From positions 1-61,803 of the forward strand of contig CALFWB010000029.1 of the NCBI GenBank assembly GCA_937928795.1: 61,803 nucleotides of DNA, given 5' to 3'. This document shows, one piece after another, positions 1-9,355 of the stretch. The first letter of the stretch is position 1. Every line of letters begins with the position of its first letter. The notes below the pieces were generated by a model. The model was not told the origin of the DNA. It saw only the letters and a program-made list of their open reading frames with translations, and made no database searches. Position numbers and translations under genes: made by a program. The DNA comes from an uncultured Anaerolineales bacterium (GTDB lineage: Bacteria > Chloroflexota > Anaerolineae > Anaerolineales > UBA4823).

Positions 1-2083
1 TAGAGCGCTTCTTGCGCGCTTTATGCTCGTACATCTTCCGGTCGGCTTCGCTCAAAAGTTGGGCAAGGGGAATGGGCTGCGTGGTGGTGGCGATGCCATA
101 TGAGAGATGCACCGGCGAATGAGGGTGAGAGAGGTTATAGCGCTTGAGGTTAGAGGCGATGCGGCGCAAGAGTTGCTCGGCAATTTGTTCGTCCGCGGCG
201 GGCAAAAGCACGGCAAATTCATCCCCACCGATGCGCGCCACCACATCCACGGAGCGGAAAGATGCCCTTAAAATTTCGGCTGCGCTGCGCAGGAGGTTGT
301 CGCCAGCGCTGTGTCCGAATTGGTCGTTCACCTGTTTCAAGCCATCCACATCGGCTACTAAAATACTGACCGGTAAGACATTATCTTGCTCTACTTGCGA
401 GAGGGAGTTTTCAAAATAAGCGCGATTGTATAAATCGGTTAGGGCATCATGACTGCTGAGGTATTCCAGCTTTTGCTCTTTTTGTTTACGGTCGCTCAGA
501 TCAACGTACATGGCATAGCCGCCGACAATTTCCTCTCCGACTTGGATGGGGGCAGCATAGATTTGAACGGGAACGGTAGTCTTATCTTTGCGCATTCGCA
601 CGGTCTCTTTGTCGATGATAACACCTGAGAAAACGGCTAACGAAAGTCCGCTGGCTTCTTCGATGCGTTCAGGCGGGATGATCAGGTCATTAATAAAATG
701 TCCTTCGACATCTGCTTGCGTATAACCGAAAAGGCTCTCAAATGCTCGGTTAACGCGCACCAACCGATCTTGAGTATCTAGCATTGCTATTGCTACAGGG
801 GTGTTTTCAAACAACTGTTGAAAATAAACGCGTTGTCTTTCGATTTCCCGTTCCGCCTGTTTGCGCGCCGTAATATCCATCAGGGTAACTAGCACGCTCC
901 GAAAGGCTTCTTTTTCTTCTGGGGGTGGGAACGAAATGGTGAGCAAGACCTCAATTCTTCTCCCATTCAGAGTATGGTTAACCGTTTCGCCCGAGAAGAA
1001 GGTCTGCCCGGCGGCGATGGCAAGGATCTCTTCGCGCAGGATCTTAAACGCATCAGGCGGAAGGATTTTGGTCAGGTTACCTAATAGTTCTTCTTTGCTT
1101 TGAGCTTCAAACATCTGCACGGTGGTCGTATTTACATCCCGAACACGAATATTTTGGGCTGCAAGCTGCAAAAACTGCGGATGTTCATCCAAGTACCGTG
1201 CAAAGTCGGTGATCCCTTGTTGGCGCAGCTCTTCGATGGCTGCCTTAACAGCCGAGAAATCCTCCTCCCAAATGGAGACGGCTGCTGTCTCGAAGATGTT
1301 GCGATAACGTCTTTCGCTTTCGCGCAAAGCTCTCTCGGTCTCTTCGCGTTTGCTCAAGTCGCGATAGATACCGACGGTTGCAATAACCTTCCCATCCACC
1401 CGCCGCGTGCTAATCGAACCCTCTACTTCGACGCGTTTGCCAGCTTTGGTCAGGAAGGTGGCGTTAACAAACGGCGGATTCTCTCCCTCTTGGATGCGCC
1501 TAAACAGGCTAATGCAATGCTGGCGACAATCTGCTGCCAAGATATCAACCAAGTTTAAGCGCTGGATTTCTTCAGCCGAATAGCCCATTGTTTCACGCCA
1601 AGCGCGATTGACATAAAGAAACCGCCCATCAGGAGAAACAGATTGGATCAAGTCGGATGCGTTTTCAAACAGTTCACGGAAATGGGCTTCGCTTTCGCGC
1701 AGGGCACTTTCCGCCCGCTTCTGATCCGTCATGTCGCGGGCAATGCCGCAGATGCCGATGATTTCTCCATTCTCATCACGTAGAGGGGTTTTTGCCACAC
1801 TGAAAGAATAAAGTTGTCCATTGATTTCAAAGCAATCTTCGCCACTGTAGGTTTCGCCGCGCAAGACTTGCTGGTCGGCCTGTAAGATTTGTTGCGCTGC
1901 TTCAGGACCGAAGAGCTCTTGATCCGTTCTACCAAGGATGAAGGATTTAGGTAAGCCTAATAGGCGTTCCATTGCCGGGTTGATTTGAACATAACGTAAG
2001 GAAGCATCTTTGACAAAGATAGCATCCTGGGCACTTTCAAAGATAGCCGCAAAAAGGATGTGCGGTTTTATCAAAGTCTCCAT
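1..2083 (-). CDS. Multi-PAS diguanylate cyclase (GGDEF), 3' end cut by window edge
   Basis: Reading the minus strand from the ATG at 2083 gives an uninterrupted frame of 694 codons that runs off the window start. It begins METLIKPHILFAAIFESAQD and carries about four PAS domains in series, separated by short linkers of the type RDMTDQKRAE, RDLSKREETE and MDITARKQAE that typically end PAS/PAC modules. A GGDEF domain follows. The active-site motif GGDEF is intact (coded near 225-240), and an RxxD inhibitory I-site (RSVD) lies exactly five residues before it, so the enzyme probably makes cyclic-di-GMP from GTP and is product-inhibited. No transmembrane segment is evident, so sensing is likely cytoplasmic. 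The missing end should be only the last few residues. No EAL domain is seen within the window. Confidence 0.93.
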   Translation of the reverse strand, partial: METLIKPHILFAAIFESAQDAIFVKDASLRYVQINPAMERLLGLPKSFILGRTDQELFGPEAAQQILQADQQVLRGETYSGEDCFEINGQLYSFSVAKTPLRDENGEIIGICGIARDMTDQKRAESALRESEAHFRELFENASDLIQSVSPDGRFLYVNRAWRETMGYSAEEIQRLNLVDILAADCRQHCISLFRRIQEGENPPFVNATFLTKAGKRVEVEGSISTRRVDGKVIATVGIYRDLSKREETERALRESERRYRNIFETAAVSIWEEDFSAVKAAIEELRQQGITDFARYLDEHPQFLQLAAQNIRVRDVNTTTVQMFEAQSKEELLGNLTKILPPDAFKILREEILAIAAGQTFFSGETVNHTLNGRRIEVLLTISFPPPEEKEAFRSVLVTLMDITARKQAEREIERQRVYFQQLFENTPVAIAMLDTQDRLVRVNRAFESLFGYTQADVEGHFINDLIIPPERIEEASGLSLAVFSGVIIDKETVRMRKDKTTVPVQIYAAPIQVGEEIVGGYAMYVDLSDRKQKEQKLEYLSSHDALTDLYNRAYFENSLSQVEQDNVLPVSILVADVDGLKQVNDQFGHSAGDNLLRSAAEILRASFRSVDVVARIGGDEFAVLLPAADEQIAEQLLRRIASNLKRYNLSHPHSPVHLSYGIATTTQPIPLAQLLSEADRKMYEHKARKKRS

Positions 2084-2385
2084 TGGCCATTCCTGTTATC
2101 GAACAAGGTCTATTTCACAAGTTTGGAGATAGAAAAAGAGCAACACCTTCCCTTCAGTATACACAAAACCTATTTCTTTTTGTCTTTACAAATTGGTTAG
2201 GTATGTGAACGCTCAGCAGGTATAGCCCTTCCCCCAGTTTATGGAAGTGCTGCCCTGCGAGAGGATATGCTCAAGTTCTTCAGGGGTTGCTGTGAAAGAC
2301 CGCGAGATATAGCATGGAATTGGTTTTACCCTACTCCGCAGCGCTTAACTGCGCCTCAGTTCACAAAGCGAGCGGATTCCAGTGA
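2084..2385. other. Intergenic region with possible -10 element and a coding-like remnant
   Basis: This gap separates the diguanylate cyclase from crtB, both on the minus strand. A TATACT-like -10 lies at 2156-2161 (minus strand) about 70 bp ahead of the cyclase start; no good -35 accompanies it. Between 2344 and 2213 on the minus strand is a 43-codon stretch without an ATG that reads like protein (it ends NWGKGYTC, then TGA). It may be the decayed 3' end of a gene. Nothing else is recognisable. Confidence 0.4.
2213..2344 (-). pseudogene. Possible C-terminal gene remnant (43 codons, no start codon)
   Basis: An open minus-strand stretch bounded upstream by TAA (2347-2345) and ended by TGA (2215-2213) has protein-like composition (segments PIPCYISRSF, TPEELEHILS, INWGKGYTC) but no ATG or GTG start. 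It sits directly downstream of crtB in the same direction. I do not recognise the family. It could also be chance coding in a spacer; confidence is low. Confidence 0.2.
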
Positions 2386-3360
2386 TCAGGTCAATTGAGG
2401 AGGCAGGAGCCGTTCAAATCCTGATTTGAACCCCTGCCACCAGATGGCGGGCAGGCGACGGATTTTTTCAGAGGATGAGAGACTTGCCCGCCGATGGAAG
2501 ACGTCATAGTCATTGGCTTCGATCTTTTCCAAAATGGCGCGATAGACATCTAGAGCCGCAGCGACAGCAAGGCGACCGTCTGGTTTGAGCAGACGAATGC
2601 CCGGCGCAGCTTCTGCGTAAAGTTGTCTTGCGCGCAAAATTTGGAAGCGCATAAACTGGCGCCAGCGCGGCGTTACTTGACCGGCGAACAGATCACTTTC
2701 ATCTAAGCCGAAAGCTTCCAGCTCTTGCAATGGCAGATAAATGCGCCCATTGCGATAATCTTCGCCGACATCGCGCAGGATATTGGTCAATTGCAGGGCA
2801 ACCCCCAGCTTAATCGCATAAGGCACTGCCTCTTGACTCTCGTAGCCGATGATGTGCATACTCATCAAGCCCACCGTGGAAGCCACTGAATAGCAATAGG
2901 TAGCTAACTGGTCAAATGTCATATATCGGTGCTGTTCGACATCTTGCGCCACACCATCGATCAGTTGCAAAGCATAGCGGCGCGGAATAGCATAGCGTTG
3001 TAAGGTATCCACCCATGCCAGCGCAACCGGATCCCTGAGTTCCGCTGGGGGATGCTGGACGATCTGCCGCCAAGTCTGAAGCGCCTGAAGGGAATTATGG
3101 CCATCTTTGCCCACATCCACAATATCATCCACGGTGCGACAAAAGGCATACAGCGCCCGCACCGCCAAGCGTTTTGGGTAGGGTAAGAAAGCGGAAGCAA
3201 AATAGAACGACTTGCTGTAGTGGGCGGTTATTTCGGCCGCATTGAGATAGGCTTGGTTAAGCCGTTCTCGATCCTTGATGATCTCTTCGGTTAATCTAGG
3301 CTCATCTAGATCGATTTGAAAGGCTAGCGAGAGTAGTTTATCTTCCCAATTGGCTTCCAT
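2386..3360 (-). CDS. crtB: Phytoene/squalene synthase family protein
   Basis: The 324-residue protein has the normal length for the trans-isoprenyl diphosphate synthase (head-to-head) family, which condenses two geranylgeranyl diphosphates to phytoene. Both Asp-rich Mg-diphosphate motifs are visible: DDIVD at residues 78-82 and NILRDVGEDYRNGRIYLP around 193-210, along with the conserved YAFCRTVDD and SFYFASAFLP segments. It is transcribed away from crtI with a shared 241-bp promoter region, so phytoene synthesis and desaturation are encoded back to back. A squalene or diapophytoene synthase is possible from sequence alone, but the neighbouring phytoene desaturase favours CrtB. The start at 3360 is the first ATG; residues 1-40 form an N-terminal leader typical of some family members. 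Confidence 0.93.
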   Translation of the reverse strand: MEANWEDKLLSLAFQIDLDEPRLTEEIIKDRERLNQAYLNAAEITAHYSKSFYFASAFLPYPKRLAVRALYAFCRTVDDIVDVGKDGHNSLQALQTWRQIVQHPPAELRDPVALAWVDTLQRYAIPRRYALQLIDGVAQDVEQHRYMTFDQLATYCYSVASTVGLMSMHIIGYESQEAVPYAIKLGVALQLTNILRDVGEDYRNGRIYLPLQELEAFGLDESDLFAGQVTPRWRQFMRFQILRARQLYAEAAPGIRLLKPDGRLAVAAALDVYRAILEKIEANDYDVFHRRASLSSSEKIRRLPAIWWQGFKSGFERLLPPQLT

Positions 3361-3394
3361 TTATTCATCCGGGCATTCTAAACAAACTTTCTTT

Positions 3395-3422
3395 ATTTTA
3401 CACGATTCGTCTAGTTTGTCAA
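3395..3422 (-). promoter_or_regulatory. Sigma-70-type promoter of crtB
   Basis: On the minus strand TTGACA (3422-3417), a 16-bp spacer and TAAAAT (3400-3395) form a good -35/-10 pair about 35 bp upstream of the crtB start codon. It is back to back with the crtI promoter, leaving about 30 bp between the two -35 boxes, so one regulator bound there could control both genes. Confidence 0.72.
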
Positions 3423-3452
3423 CGAAAATTCGGAATTAATCTGGAAAAAATC

Positions 3453-3480
3453 TTGACACTTTATAGATTTTGATTATAAT
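3453..3480 (+). promoter_or_regulatory. Sigma-70-type promoter of the crtI-regulator-photolyase operon
   Basis: TTGACA (3453-3458), a 16-bp spacer and a perfect TATAAT (3475-3480) precede crtI by about 120 bp. The near-consensus strength suggests repression rather than activation, as is known for CarH/LitR-type B12 photoreceptors that block the -35 region in the dark. The regulator encoded at 5131 is the obvious candidate; no operator was proven. Confidence 0.75.
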
Positions 3481-3601
3481 GAAGATGGTTAGGGCGTCCC
3501 GCCAAGTTGCCTTCACCCTCTACCAGCAAAACATCTTGCCCGAGGACGTCCTAAACCAATTCTTAATTTACCTTTGACACCCCTAAGAAAAAGGAGCGTG
3601 C

Positions 3602-5134
3602 ATGAAACCCAGCGTCTTGATCATTGGTGCGGGCATCGGCGGGATCGCTGCGGCAGCCCGTTTGGCGAAAAACGGTTATTCGGTTACCGTTGTTGAGAAA
3701 AACGATCAGCCGGGCGGGCGGTGTGGACAGTTTGTCCGCGAAGGACATCGCTTTGATATTGGGCCCACCCTCTTCTTAATGCCTGAAGTCTGGGAAGAGA
3801 CCTTTGCCGCCCTCGGCGAGCGCATGAGCGAGCACCTCGACTTGCGTCGCATTGATCCAACCTATAAGGTGCACTTTGAGGATGGCTTACAAATCGCCCT
3901 TACCTCCAATTTGGGCGCCATGCAAACCCAACTGGAGAAAATCGAAAAGACCGCCTTTAGCGGCTTTCTTCGCTATATTGCCGAGGGGAACAAACACTAT
4001 AAGATCTCTTTGGAGAAGTTTGTGGGGCGCAATTTCTATAGCTTATTGGACTATTTCTCCCCTGCTAACCTCCCCCTTCTCTTTCAACTTAAAGCCTTGG
4101 TTAAGCATTACGATAACGTGGGCAAATACTTTACAGATGCGCGCCTTAAAGCTGCCTTTACCTTCCAAAATATGTATTTGGGCTTGAGCCCTTACGACGC
4201 CCCGGCAACCTATTCCTTGCTACAATACACCGAACTTGCCGAAGGAGTCTGGTATCCCATCGGTGGGATGTATGCCGCCATCCAAGCCCTGACGCGCATC
4301 GCTGAAAAGCTAGGAGTGCGTTTCCTTTACAACAGCGAGGTTGCCCGCATCAACGCTTCTGGGGATAAAGTCGAAAGCGTTCAGTTGAAGGACGGCAGCA
4401 CCTTACAAGCCGACCTGTACATCGGCAATGCCGATTTACCCTATATCTACAAAGAATTATTGGGTGATGAAAGTGCCCGCCGCAAATTTGACCGAATGCT
4501 CTACACTTGTTCCACCCTGATGTTTTATTGGGGGGTGGACAAACCCTACCCCCAAATTGCCCTGCATAACGTTTTCCTGAGCGGCGATTACAAGGCTTCC
4601 TTTGATCGCATTTTCAAGGATCACACCCTGCCGGACACGCCTTCTTTCTACGTCCATGCCCCCACACGGGTGGACCCCGCCGCAGCGCCGGCCGGTCAGG
4701 ACACTCTCTTTATCCTCGTGCCGGTGGGTCATCTGGACGAAGAACGACCGCAGGATTGGGAGGAACTGGTCAGCCGTGCCCGTCAGACCGTTTTCAGCCG
4801 CTTAGCCAAGGAGATGGATGCAGCCGATTTGCCTCAGCATATTAAGTTTGAAGTGGTCTACACGGCCCACGACTGGAAGAAGCGCTTTAACCTCGACAAA
4901 GGGGCCGCCTTTGGACTCAGCCACAATTTCTGGCAAGTTGGCTACCTGCGTCCGCAAAATCGTCACAAACAATATCGTAATTTGTATTTCGTTGGCGCTT
5001 CCACCCATCCTGGCACGGGACTGCCGATTGTGCTGCTTTCGGCGCGCCTGACCACCGAACGCATCCAGCGCGAGATCGGTGCGCTTTACCCGCGCCTTTC
5101 TTCATCATCTCTTTCAACAGCCGTGAGCGGATGA
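3602..5134 (+). CDS. crtI: Phytoene desaturase (CrtI-type FAD oxidoreductase)
   Basis: The 510-residue protein opens with a dinucleotide-binding motif (VLIIGAGIGGIAAAARLAK then VVEKNDQPGGRCG) and ends with the CrtI family signature region (FVGASTHPGTGLPIVLLSAR), which completes the FAD site. Length and both signatures match bacterial phytoene desaturases that introduce several double bases into phytoene at the membrane. AAGGAG lies just upstream of the ATG at 3602. The stop overlaps the start of the next gene by four bases (ATGA), implying translational coupling with the MerR-B12 regulator. Related enzymes (CrtD, CrtO-like, diapophytoene desaturase) cannot be fully excluded, but pairing with crtB supports CrtI. 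Confidence 0.94.
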   Translation: MKPSVLIIGAGIGGIAAAARLAKNGYSVTVVEKNDQPGGRCGQFVREGHRFDIGPTLFLMPEVWEETFAALGERMSEHLDLRRIDPTYKVHFEDGLQIALTSNLGAMQTQLEKIEKTAFSGFLRYIAEGNKHYKISLEKFVGRNFYSLLDYFSPANLPLLFQLKALVKHYDNVGKYFTDARLKAAFTFQNMYLGLSPYDAPATYSLLQYTELAEGVWYPIGGMYAAIQALTRIAEKLGVRFLYNSEVARINASGDKVESVQLKDGSTLQADLYIGNADLPYIYKELLGDESARRKFDRMLYTCSTLMFYWGVDKPYPQIALHNVFLSGDYKASFDRIFKDHTLPDTPSFYVHAPTRVDPAAAPAGQDTLFILVPVGHLDEERPQDWEELVSRARQTVFSRLAKEMDAADLPQHIKFEVVYTAHDWKKRFNLDKGAAFGLSHNFWQVGYLRPQNRHKQYRNLYFVGASTHPGTGLPIVLLSARLTTERIQREIGALYPRLSSSSLSTAVSG

Positions 5135-6438
5135 ATCCACTAGACACCACCCCCACCTTTAACCTTAAGGTCGTCCTCAAAGAAACTGGCATTCGTCCCG
5201 ACACCCTGCGCGCTTGGGAAAGACGCTACGGCCTCCCCAAACCGCATCGTTCCCCTGGCGGACACCGTCTATATTCTCAACGCGATATCGAAATGATCAA
5301 GTGGTTAATGGCGCGCCAAGAAGAAGGGCTTTCGATTGCCCGCGCCGTTGACCTGCTCCGTGCCCAAATCGCTCAGGGCAATGACCCGCTCGAACAGGTT
5401 GAAGCTGCCTTGCCCCCTCGGACGTTCACCACGCTCGGCACGTTGGAGAGCATCCGCCAAGACTGGATCGAAGCTGCCTTAGCCTTCGACGAGAAAAGAG
5501 CCGAAGCCCTGCTCAACCAAGCTTTTGCTCTCTACCCCCTAGAGACCGTGGTTACCGAGATTCTGCAGTATGCCATGATTCAACTGGGTGAGGAATGGTA
5601 CCAGAATGACATTTCTGTCCAACAGGAACACTTTGCTTCATCCTTAGTGCAACGCCGCCTCAACACCCTGATCGCTGCCTGCCCACCGCCCACCCGCTCT
5701 GAGGTGATCCTGATCGGCAATCCGCCGCACGAACAGCATCTCCTGCCGATCCTGATGCTCAATTTATTTCTCCGCCGACGTGGCTTTGCAGTGGTGGATC
5801 TCGGTGCCAATGTGCCGGTCGTAAAATTCGATGAGACGGTGCTGCGGATCAAGCCCCACTTGGTCATCCTCAGCGTGCAGCGCTTGAACACGGTTGCTTT
5901 CATGCTCGAAGTCATCCTTTCCCTTCACCCCCTGAAGGTACAGCTTGCTTATGGAGGGCGTATTTTCAACCTTTTGCCGAACTTGATCGAACTGATTCCC
6001 GCCCACTTTTTGGGCAAAAACCTGCAAGAAGCGGTGCATAACGTCGAGCAGATCGTCTCCCAACATCCCCCTCTACCTGCTCCATCGCAGCAGCTCATGA
6101 CTTATCGTCAAACAGCCGAATTATTCCGCCGCCGCCGTTCCCAAATTGAAGCTTGGCTGACAAAAGAACTAAGCGGGTTACCTTTCTCGCAAGAATATCT
6201 CAGCACAGCATTAGAGGATTTCGGCGATGTCGTCCATTCTGCCTTAGCGGTTGGAAATCTAGATGCGATCCAACCCGAATTAGAATGGCTACAGGGGTTG
6301 CTACACCAACATCGCCTCTCCACGGGTAATCTTCGATATTTCTTACTGGGCTATTCGCAAGCATTGCAGGCGATCGCATCGGCGGAGCTGTTGCCGCTGG
6401 CGGAATGGCTACAAACCAGTGCTGAAGGAATTTCGTAA
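5131..6438 (+). CDS. MerR-family regulator with cobalamin-binding domain (CarH/LitR-like) and an extra C-terminal domain
   Basis: Residues 10-80 form a MerR winged-helix domain with the typical RAWERRYGLP and PGGHRLYS motifs. Residues about 105-182 match the helical cap of the B12 sensor, with GEEW (W156) and QEH (166-167). Residues 190-305 are a Rossmann B12-binding domain in which EQH (H203) lies where CarH proteins keep the cobalt-ligating His. In known CarH/LitR proteins adenosylcobalamin holds a DNA-binding tetramer that light destroys. Here the gene is fused by ATGA to crtI and followed by photolyase, so light-regulated carotenoid synthesis and DNA repair is a strong inference. The protein is about 130 residues longer than typical CarH (285-300 aa); residues 310-435 form a helical domain that I do not recognise. 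Confidence 0.9.
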   Translation: MNPLDTTPTFNLKVVLKETGIRPDTLRAWERRYGLPKPHRSPGGHRLYSQRDIEMIKWLMARQEEGLSIARAVDLLRAQIAQGNDPLEQVEAALPPRTFTTLGTLESIRQDWIEAALAFDEKRAEALLNQAFALYPLETVVTEILQYAMIQLGEEWYQNDISVQQEHFASSLVQRRLNTLIAACPPPTRSEVILIGNPPHEQHLLPILMLNLFLRRRGFAVVDLGANVPVVKFDETVLRIKPHLVILSVQRLNTVAFMLEVILSLHPLKVQLAYGGRIFNLLPNLIELIPAHFLGKNLQEAVHNVEQIVSQHPPLPAPSQQLMTYRQTAELFRRRRSQIEAWLTKELSGLPFSQEYLSTALEDFGDVVHSALAVGNLDAIQPELEWLQGLLHQHRLSTGNLRYFLLGYSQALQAIASAELLPLAEWLQTSAEGIS

Positions 6439-6452
6439 AAAGCCATTAACCG

Positions 6453-7844
6453 ATGAGTGTCATTTGGTGGATTCGCCGCGACCTGCGACTTAACGATAAT
6501 GCTGCCTTGCAAGCTGCCCTGCAGGCAGGTCAGGTTATTCCGCTTTTCATCCTCGACCCACACTTGCTGGCTCGCTCTGCCCCTAGGCGCCAGAACTTCC
6601 TCTTCGCCGGCTTGCATGCGCTGGATGAAAGCCTGCGTCAGCGCGGCGCTTCTCTGGTGGTGCGCCGCGGCGCGCCGTTAGAGGTCCTGCACAACGTGAT
6701 AGCAGAGAGCGGGGCCAGTGAGATAATCGCTGAAGAAGACTTCACGCCCTATGCTCGGCAGCGCGATGAAAAAGTGAAGCAAGCACTTCCCCTAAAACTG
6801 GTCGGCGGGCAAACTGTTCATCATCCCGCCGCAGTGCTAAAGCCTGATGGCAATCCCTATACCGTTTACACCCCTTTCTCCAAGGCGTGGAAGGCAAAAC
6901 TAGGCACTCTGAAACCCCTCTCTGCTCCGCAACGCATCCCTATGCCGGCTGACTTGCAGAGCGAGCCCTTACCGCCCTTTCAACCCGACCCCAATTTCCC
7001 GGCTGGCGAGCAAGAAGCCCTGTTGCGGTTGGAGAATTTTACCCAACTGGCATCTCTTCCTCGGCTCAACACTCCGCAGGGAATCTTTGCCTATGGTGAG
7101 CTGCGCAATCGCATGGATTTAGACGGCACCTCCCAGCTTTCGCCCTATTTGCGCTTTGGCATGGTGAGCATGCGTCAAGCTGCGGCGGCCGCCCTACAGG
7201 CGATGCGATCTGCGCCGCCGGGCATGAGCAGATCGGCAGAAATCTGGTTGAACGAGTTAATCTGGCGTGAGTTTTATATCCAAATCCTCTATCATTTTCC
7301 CTACGTTAGCCATGAGCCTTTCAATCGCGCTTTTGCAAACATCCCTTGGAGCAACGATCGCTCAGCTTTTCAACGTTGGAAAGAAGGCTTGACGGGCATG
7401 CCGATTGTAGACGCCGCCATGCGTCAACTGCGCCAAACGGGATGGATGCACAATCGCGCCCGCATGATCGTGGCTTCCTACTTGGTGAAAGATATGCTGA
7501 TCGATTGGCGCTGGGGGGAGGCTTGGTTCATGGAAAACTTAGTGGACGGCGACCCAGCCGCCAACAACGGTGGCTGGCAGTGGACAGCCGGCACGGGCAC
7601 GGATGCCGCTCCCTATTTCCGCATCTTCAATCCCGTGTTGCAAAGCCGCAAGTTTGACCCGCAAGGGGACTATATCCGCCGGTGGGTGCCGGAATTAGGC
7701 GCTTTGGACGCTGAGACGATTCACGCCCCATGGCTGAAAAACGTGCGCGTTCCCGATTATCCACCCCATCCGATCATTTTGCCCGACAAAGCCCGCACGT
7801 TGGCAGCTTACGCCTCAGGGCGAGCTAGTAGCCAAAGAGGCTGA
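6453..7844 (+). CDS. phrB: Deoxyribodipyrimidine photo-lyase (class I CPD type)
   Basis: The 463-residue protein starts [17 protein letters not shown], the N-terminal alpha/beta antenna domain of photolyases. Its C-terminal FAD domain keeps [31 protein letters not shown] and [20 protein letters not shown]. The NNGGWQW motif supplies the Asn near flavin N5 and a Trp of the electron-transfer chain, which favours a CPD photolyase over a cryptochrome. It reverses UV-induced cyclobutane dimers using blue light. The gene lies 14 bp behind the B12 regulator and likely belongs to the same light-induced operon. Its 3' end overlaps the convergent gene at 7815 by 30 bp, which is unusual but both frames are intact. 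Confidence 0.95.
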   Translation: MSVIWWIRRDLRLNDNAALQAALQAGQVIPLFILDPHLLARSAPRRQNFLFAGLHALDESLRQRGASLVVRRGAPLEVLHNVIAESGASEIIAEEDFTPYARQRDEKVKQALPLKLVGGQTVHHPAAVLKPDGNPYTVYTPFSKAWKAKLGTLKPLSAPQRIPMPADLQSEPLPPFQPDPNFPAGEQEALLRLENFTQLASLPRLNTPQGIFAYGELRNRMDLDGTSQLSPYLRFGMVSMRQAAAAALQAMRSAPPGMSRSAEIWLNELIWREFYIQILYHFPYVSHEPFNRAFANIPWSNDRSAFQRWKEGLTGMPIVDAAMRQLRQTGWMHNRARMIVASYLVKDMLIDWRWGEAWFMENLVDGDPAANNGGWQWTAGTGTDAAPYFRIFNPVLQSRKFDPQGDYIRRWVPELGALDAETIHAPWLKNVRVPDYPPHPIILPDKARTLAAYASGRASSQRG

Positions 7845-8480
7845 AAAGTCGCTCAAACTGCGCGCCAGCACGTCTAAGTCAGATTGGGCAGCGTAGGTAT
7901 TCTTCTCTAACCCGCTGATGGCTAAATTCAGGCGTACTTCCATCTCGTTCAAAGCCGTGCGTTGGGCAGGGCTCGCCGTGCTCTGCAGGGCTTTGAGGAT
8001 AGATCGAGCGTTTTGTAGGGCAGTCGCTGCTAGCCCTTTTTTATCTTCGTAGAGATAAATACGCGCCGAGGCAATTTCCATTTGAAGGTTGAGCAAATTG
8101 TTTTCAAAGTCAGCGCGCTTCAGCCGTTCGACAACATCTTGATACAGTTTTTCCATTTGGGCTTTGGCAGCAAGGTCCTTTTCGGCCTCTTCTAGGCGGG
8201 TGCGCGTGGCGCTCAGCTCGGCTGCGATTGCAGCGGCCTCGCGGCGCATAGGCATGTAAAGGAGAAGCAACGCAGCCACAAAGCCGATCCCCAACAGGAT
8301 CAGGATGCCTAACGTCCAGCGCACCAATTGGCGCAGAAAGCGCCGCAAACGGCTTTCGGTCTGGGGAATTGGCGCAGATGGAGAGGGAGCAATGGCTTCC
8401 TCCGCAGGAGGAGCCGGTTCAGCTAGCTCACTTTCCTCCACTGGCTGTTCTATGTCATTTTCTGAATCAGCGGCTTTCAT
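7815..8480 (-). CDS. Membrane-anchored coiled-coil protein of unknown function
   Basis: The 221-residue protein has an acidic, Pro/Ala-rich N-terminal tail (residues 1-42), a basic patch, one transmembrane segment (about residues 54-75, [19 protein letters not shown]) and a long predicted coiled coil (about 80-150, with heptad-like [20 protein letters not shown]), followed by a helical C-terminus. No enzymatic motif is seen. It is the last gene of an operon with a ClpP-fold protease and a rhomboid protease (15-bp gap), so it may be a scaffold or substrate adaptor for them; that is inference. No named family was recognised. Its end overlaps photolyase on the other strand. Confidence 0.8.
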   Translation of the reverse strand: MKAADSENDIEQPVEESELAEPAPPAEEAIAPSPSAPIPQTESRLRRFLRQLVRWTLGILILLGIGFVAALLLLYMPMRREAAAIAAELSATRTRLEEAEKDLAAKAQMEKLYQDVVERLKRADFENNLLNLQMEIASARIYLYEDKKGLAATALQNARSILKALQSTASPAQRTALNEMEVRLNLAISGLEKNTYAAQSDLDVLARSLSDFSASLATSSP

Positions 8481-8495
8481 GCTTACTCTCCTTGT

Positions 8496-9335
8496 TCATT
8501 CGCGTTCTTTAGCCCGCGGGCGGGGAAGGGGGTAGGGAACGGGGATGTATTCTACCGTTGGGCGCCCCATCCCGGCTTGTGGGTACATGTTCATCAGTTG
8601 ATAGACCTCTTGGGGCATGTCGGTTGAGATGGGCAAACCCAATCCGCGCCCTTCTTCCACCGTAATGGGGTAATCGTGCGTCCAACGCCCGCTGGAGAGG
8701 ATTTCGGCAAGGGTCTCAGCTTGTTCGGGCGTGGTATGGCTCATGAGGATTTCCCGCAGGGTATCTTTGACCTGACGCATTGCCTTGCGGGCAACATCGG
8801 CTAAAATCAAGGTCTCATCGCTGATTTTATCCATGGGCTTTTGCTCCAAAACAGCTAAAATCGAAGCAGCCGGCTGCTGGCCAATTTGCGGGTCGACCGG
8901 TCCGAGCACAGCGTTTTCGTCCATCACGATCTCATCGGCGGCGAGAGCGATCATCGTGCCGCCCGACATGGCATAGTGGGGTACAAAGACCGTCACTTTG
9001 GCAGGATGACGACAGAGGGCTTTGGCGATCTGCTCGGCTGCCAAGACCAAACCGCCCGGCGTGTGCAGGATCAGGTCAATGGGGACGTTAGGATCGGTCA
9101 GCTTGATCGCCCGCAAAACTTCTTCGGAGTCGTTGATATCGATATAGCGCGCTAGGGGGAAGCCCAAGAAAGAAAGGCGTTCTTGGCGATGAATCAGGGC
9201 AATGGCGCGCGAATTGCGCTTGACCTCTAACTGGCGCAACATGCGCGCTCGGCTGGCTTCCAACATGCGCTGGCGGATGACCGGTTGCAGAGAGGAAATG
9301 ACTAAAAACAGGAAAAACAAGATCGTAAAGTCCAT
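8496..9335 (-). CDS. SDH-family membrane serine protease (ClpP/crotonase fold, SppA-like)
   Basis: The 279-residue protein has one N-terminal membrane anchor (residues 3-20) followed by a ClpP-like domain. Landmarks are LILHTPGGLVLAAEQIAKAL, PHYAMSGGTMIALAADEIVM with the probable nucleophile Ser in MSGG, and AVLGPVDPQIG. These match the SDH_sah/serine dehydrogenase proteinase family (PF01972), relatives of SppA and NfeD that cleave membrane-associated peptides. The C-terminal tail is Pro/Arg-rich. It sits between a rhomboid protease gene (20-bp gap) and a coiled-coil membrane protein gene (15-bp gap), implying an intramembrane and membrane-surface proteolysis unit. Confidence 0.88.
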   Translation of the reverse strand: MDFTILFFLFLVISSLQPVIRQRMLEASRARMLRQLEVKRNSRAIALIHRQERLSFLGFPLARYIDINDSEEVLRAIKLTDPNVPIDLILHTPGGLVLAAEQIAKALCRHPAKVTVFVPHYAMSGGTMIALAADEIVMDENAVLGPVDPQIGQQPAASILAVLEQKPMDKISDETLILADVARKAMRQVKDTLREILMSHTTPEQAETLAEILSSGRWTHDYPITVEEGRGLGLPISTDMPQEVYQLMNMYPQAGMGRPTVEYIPVPYPLPRPRAKERE

Positions 9336-9355
9336 AGCTCACCTCGGGGATGGGA

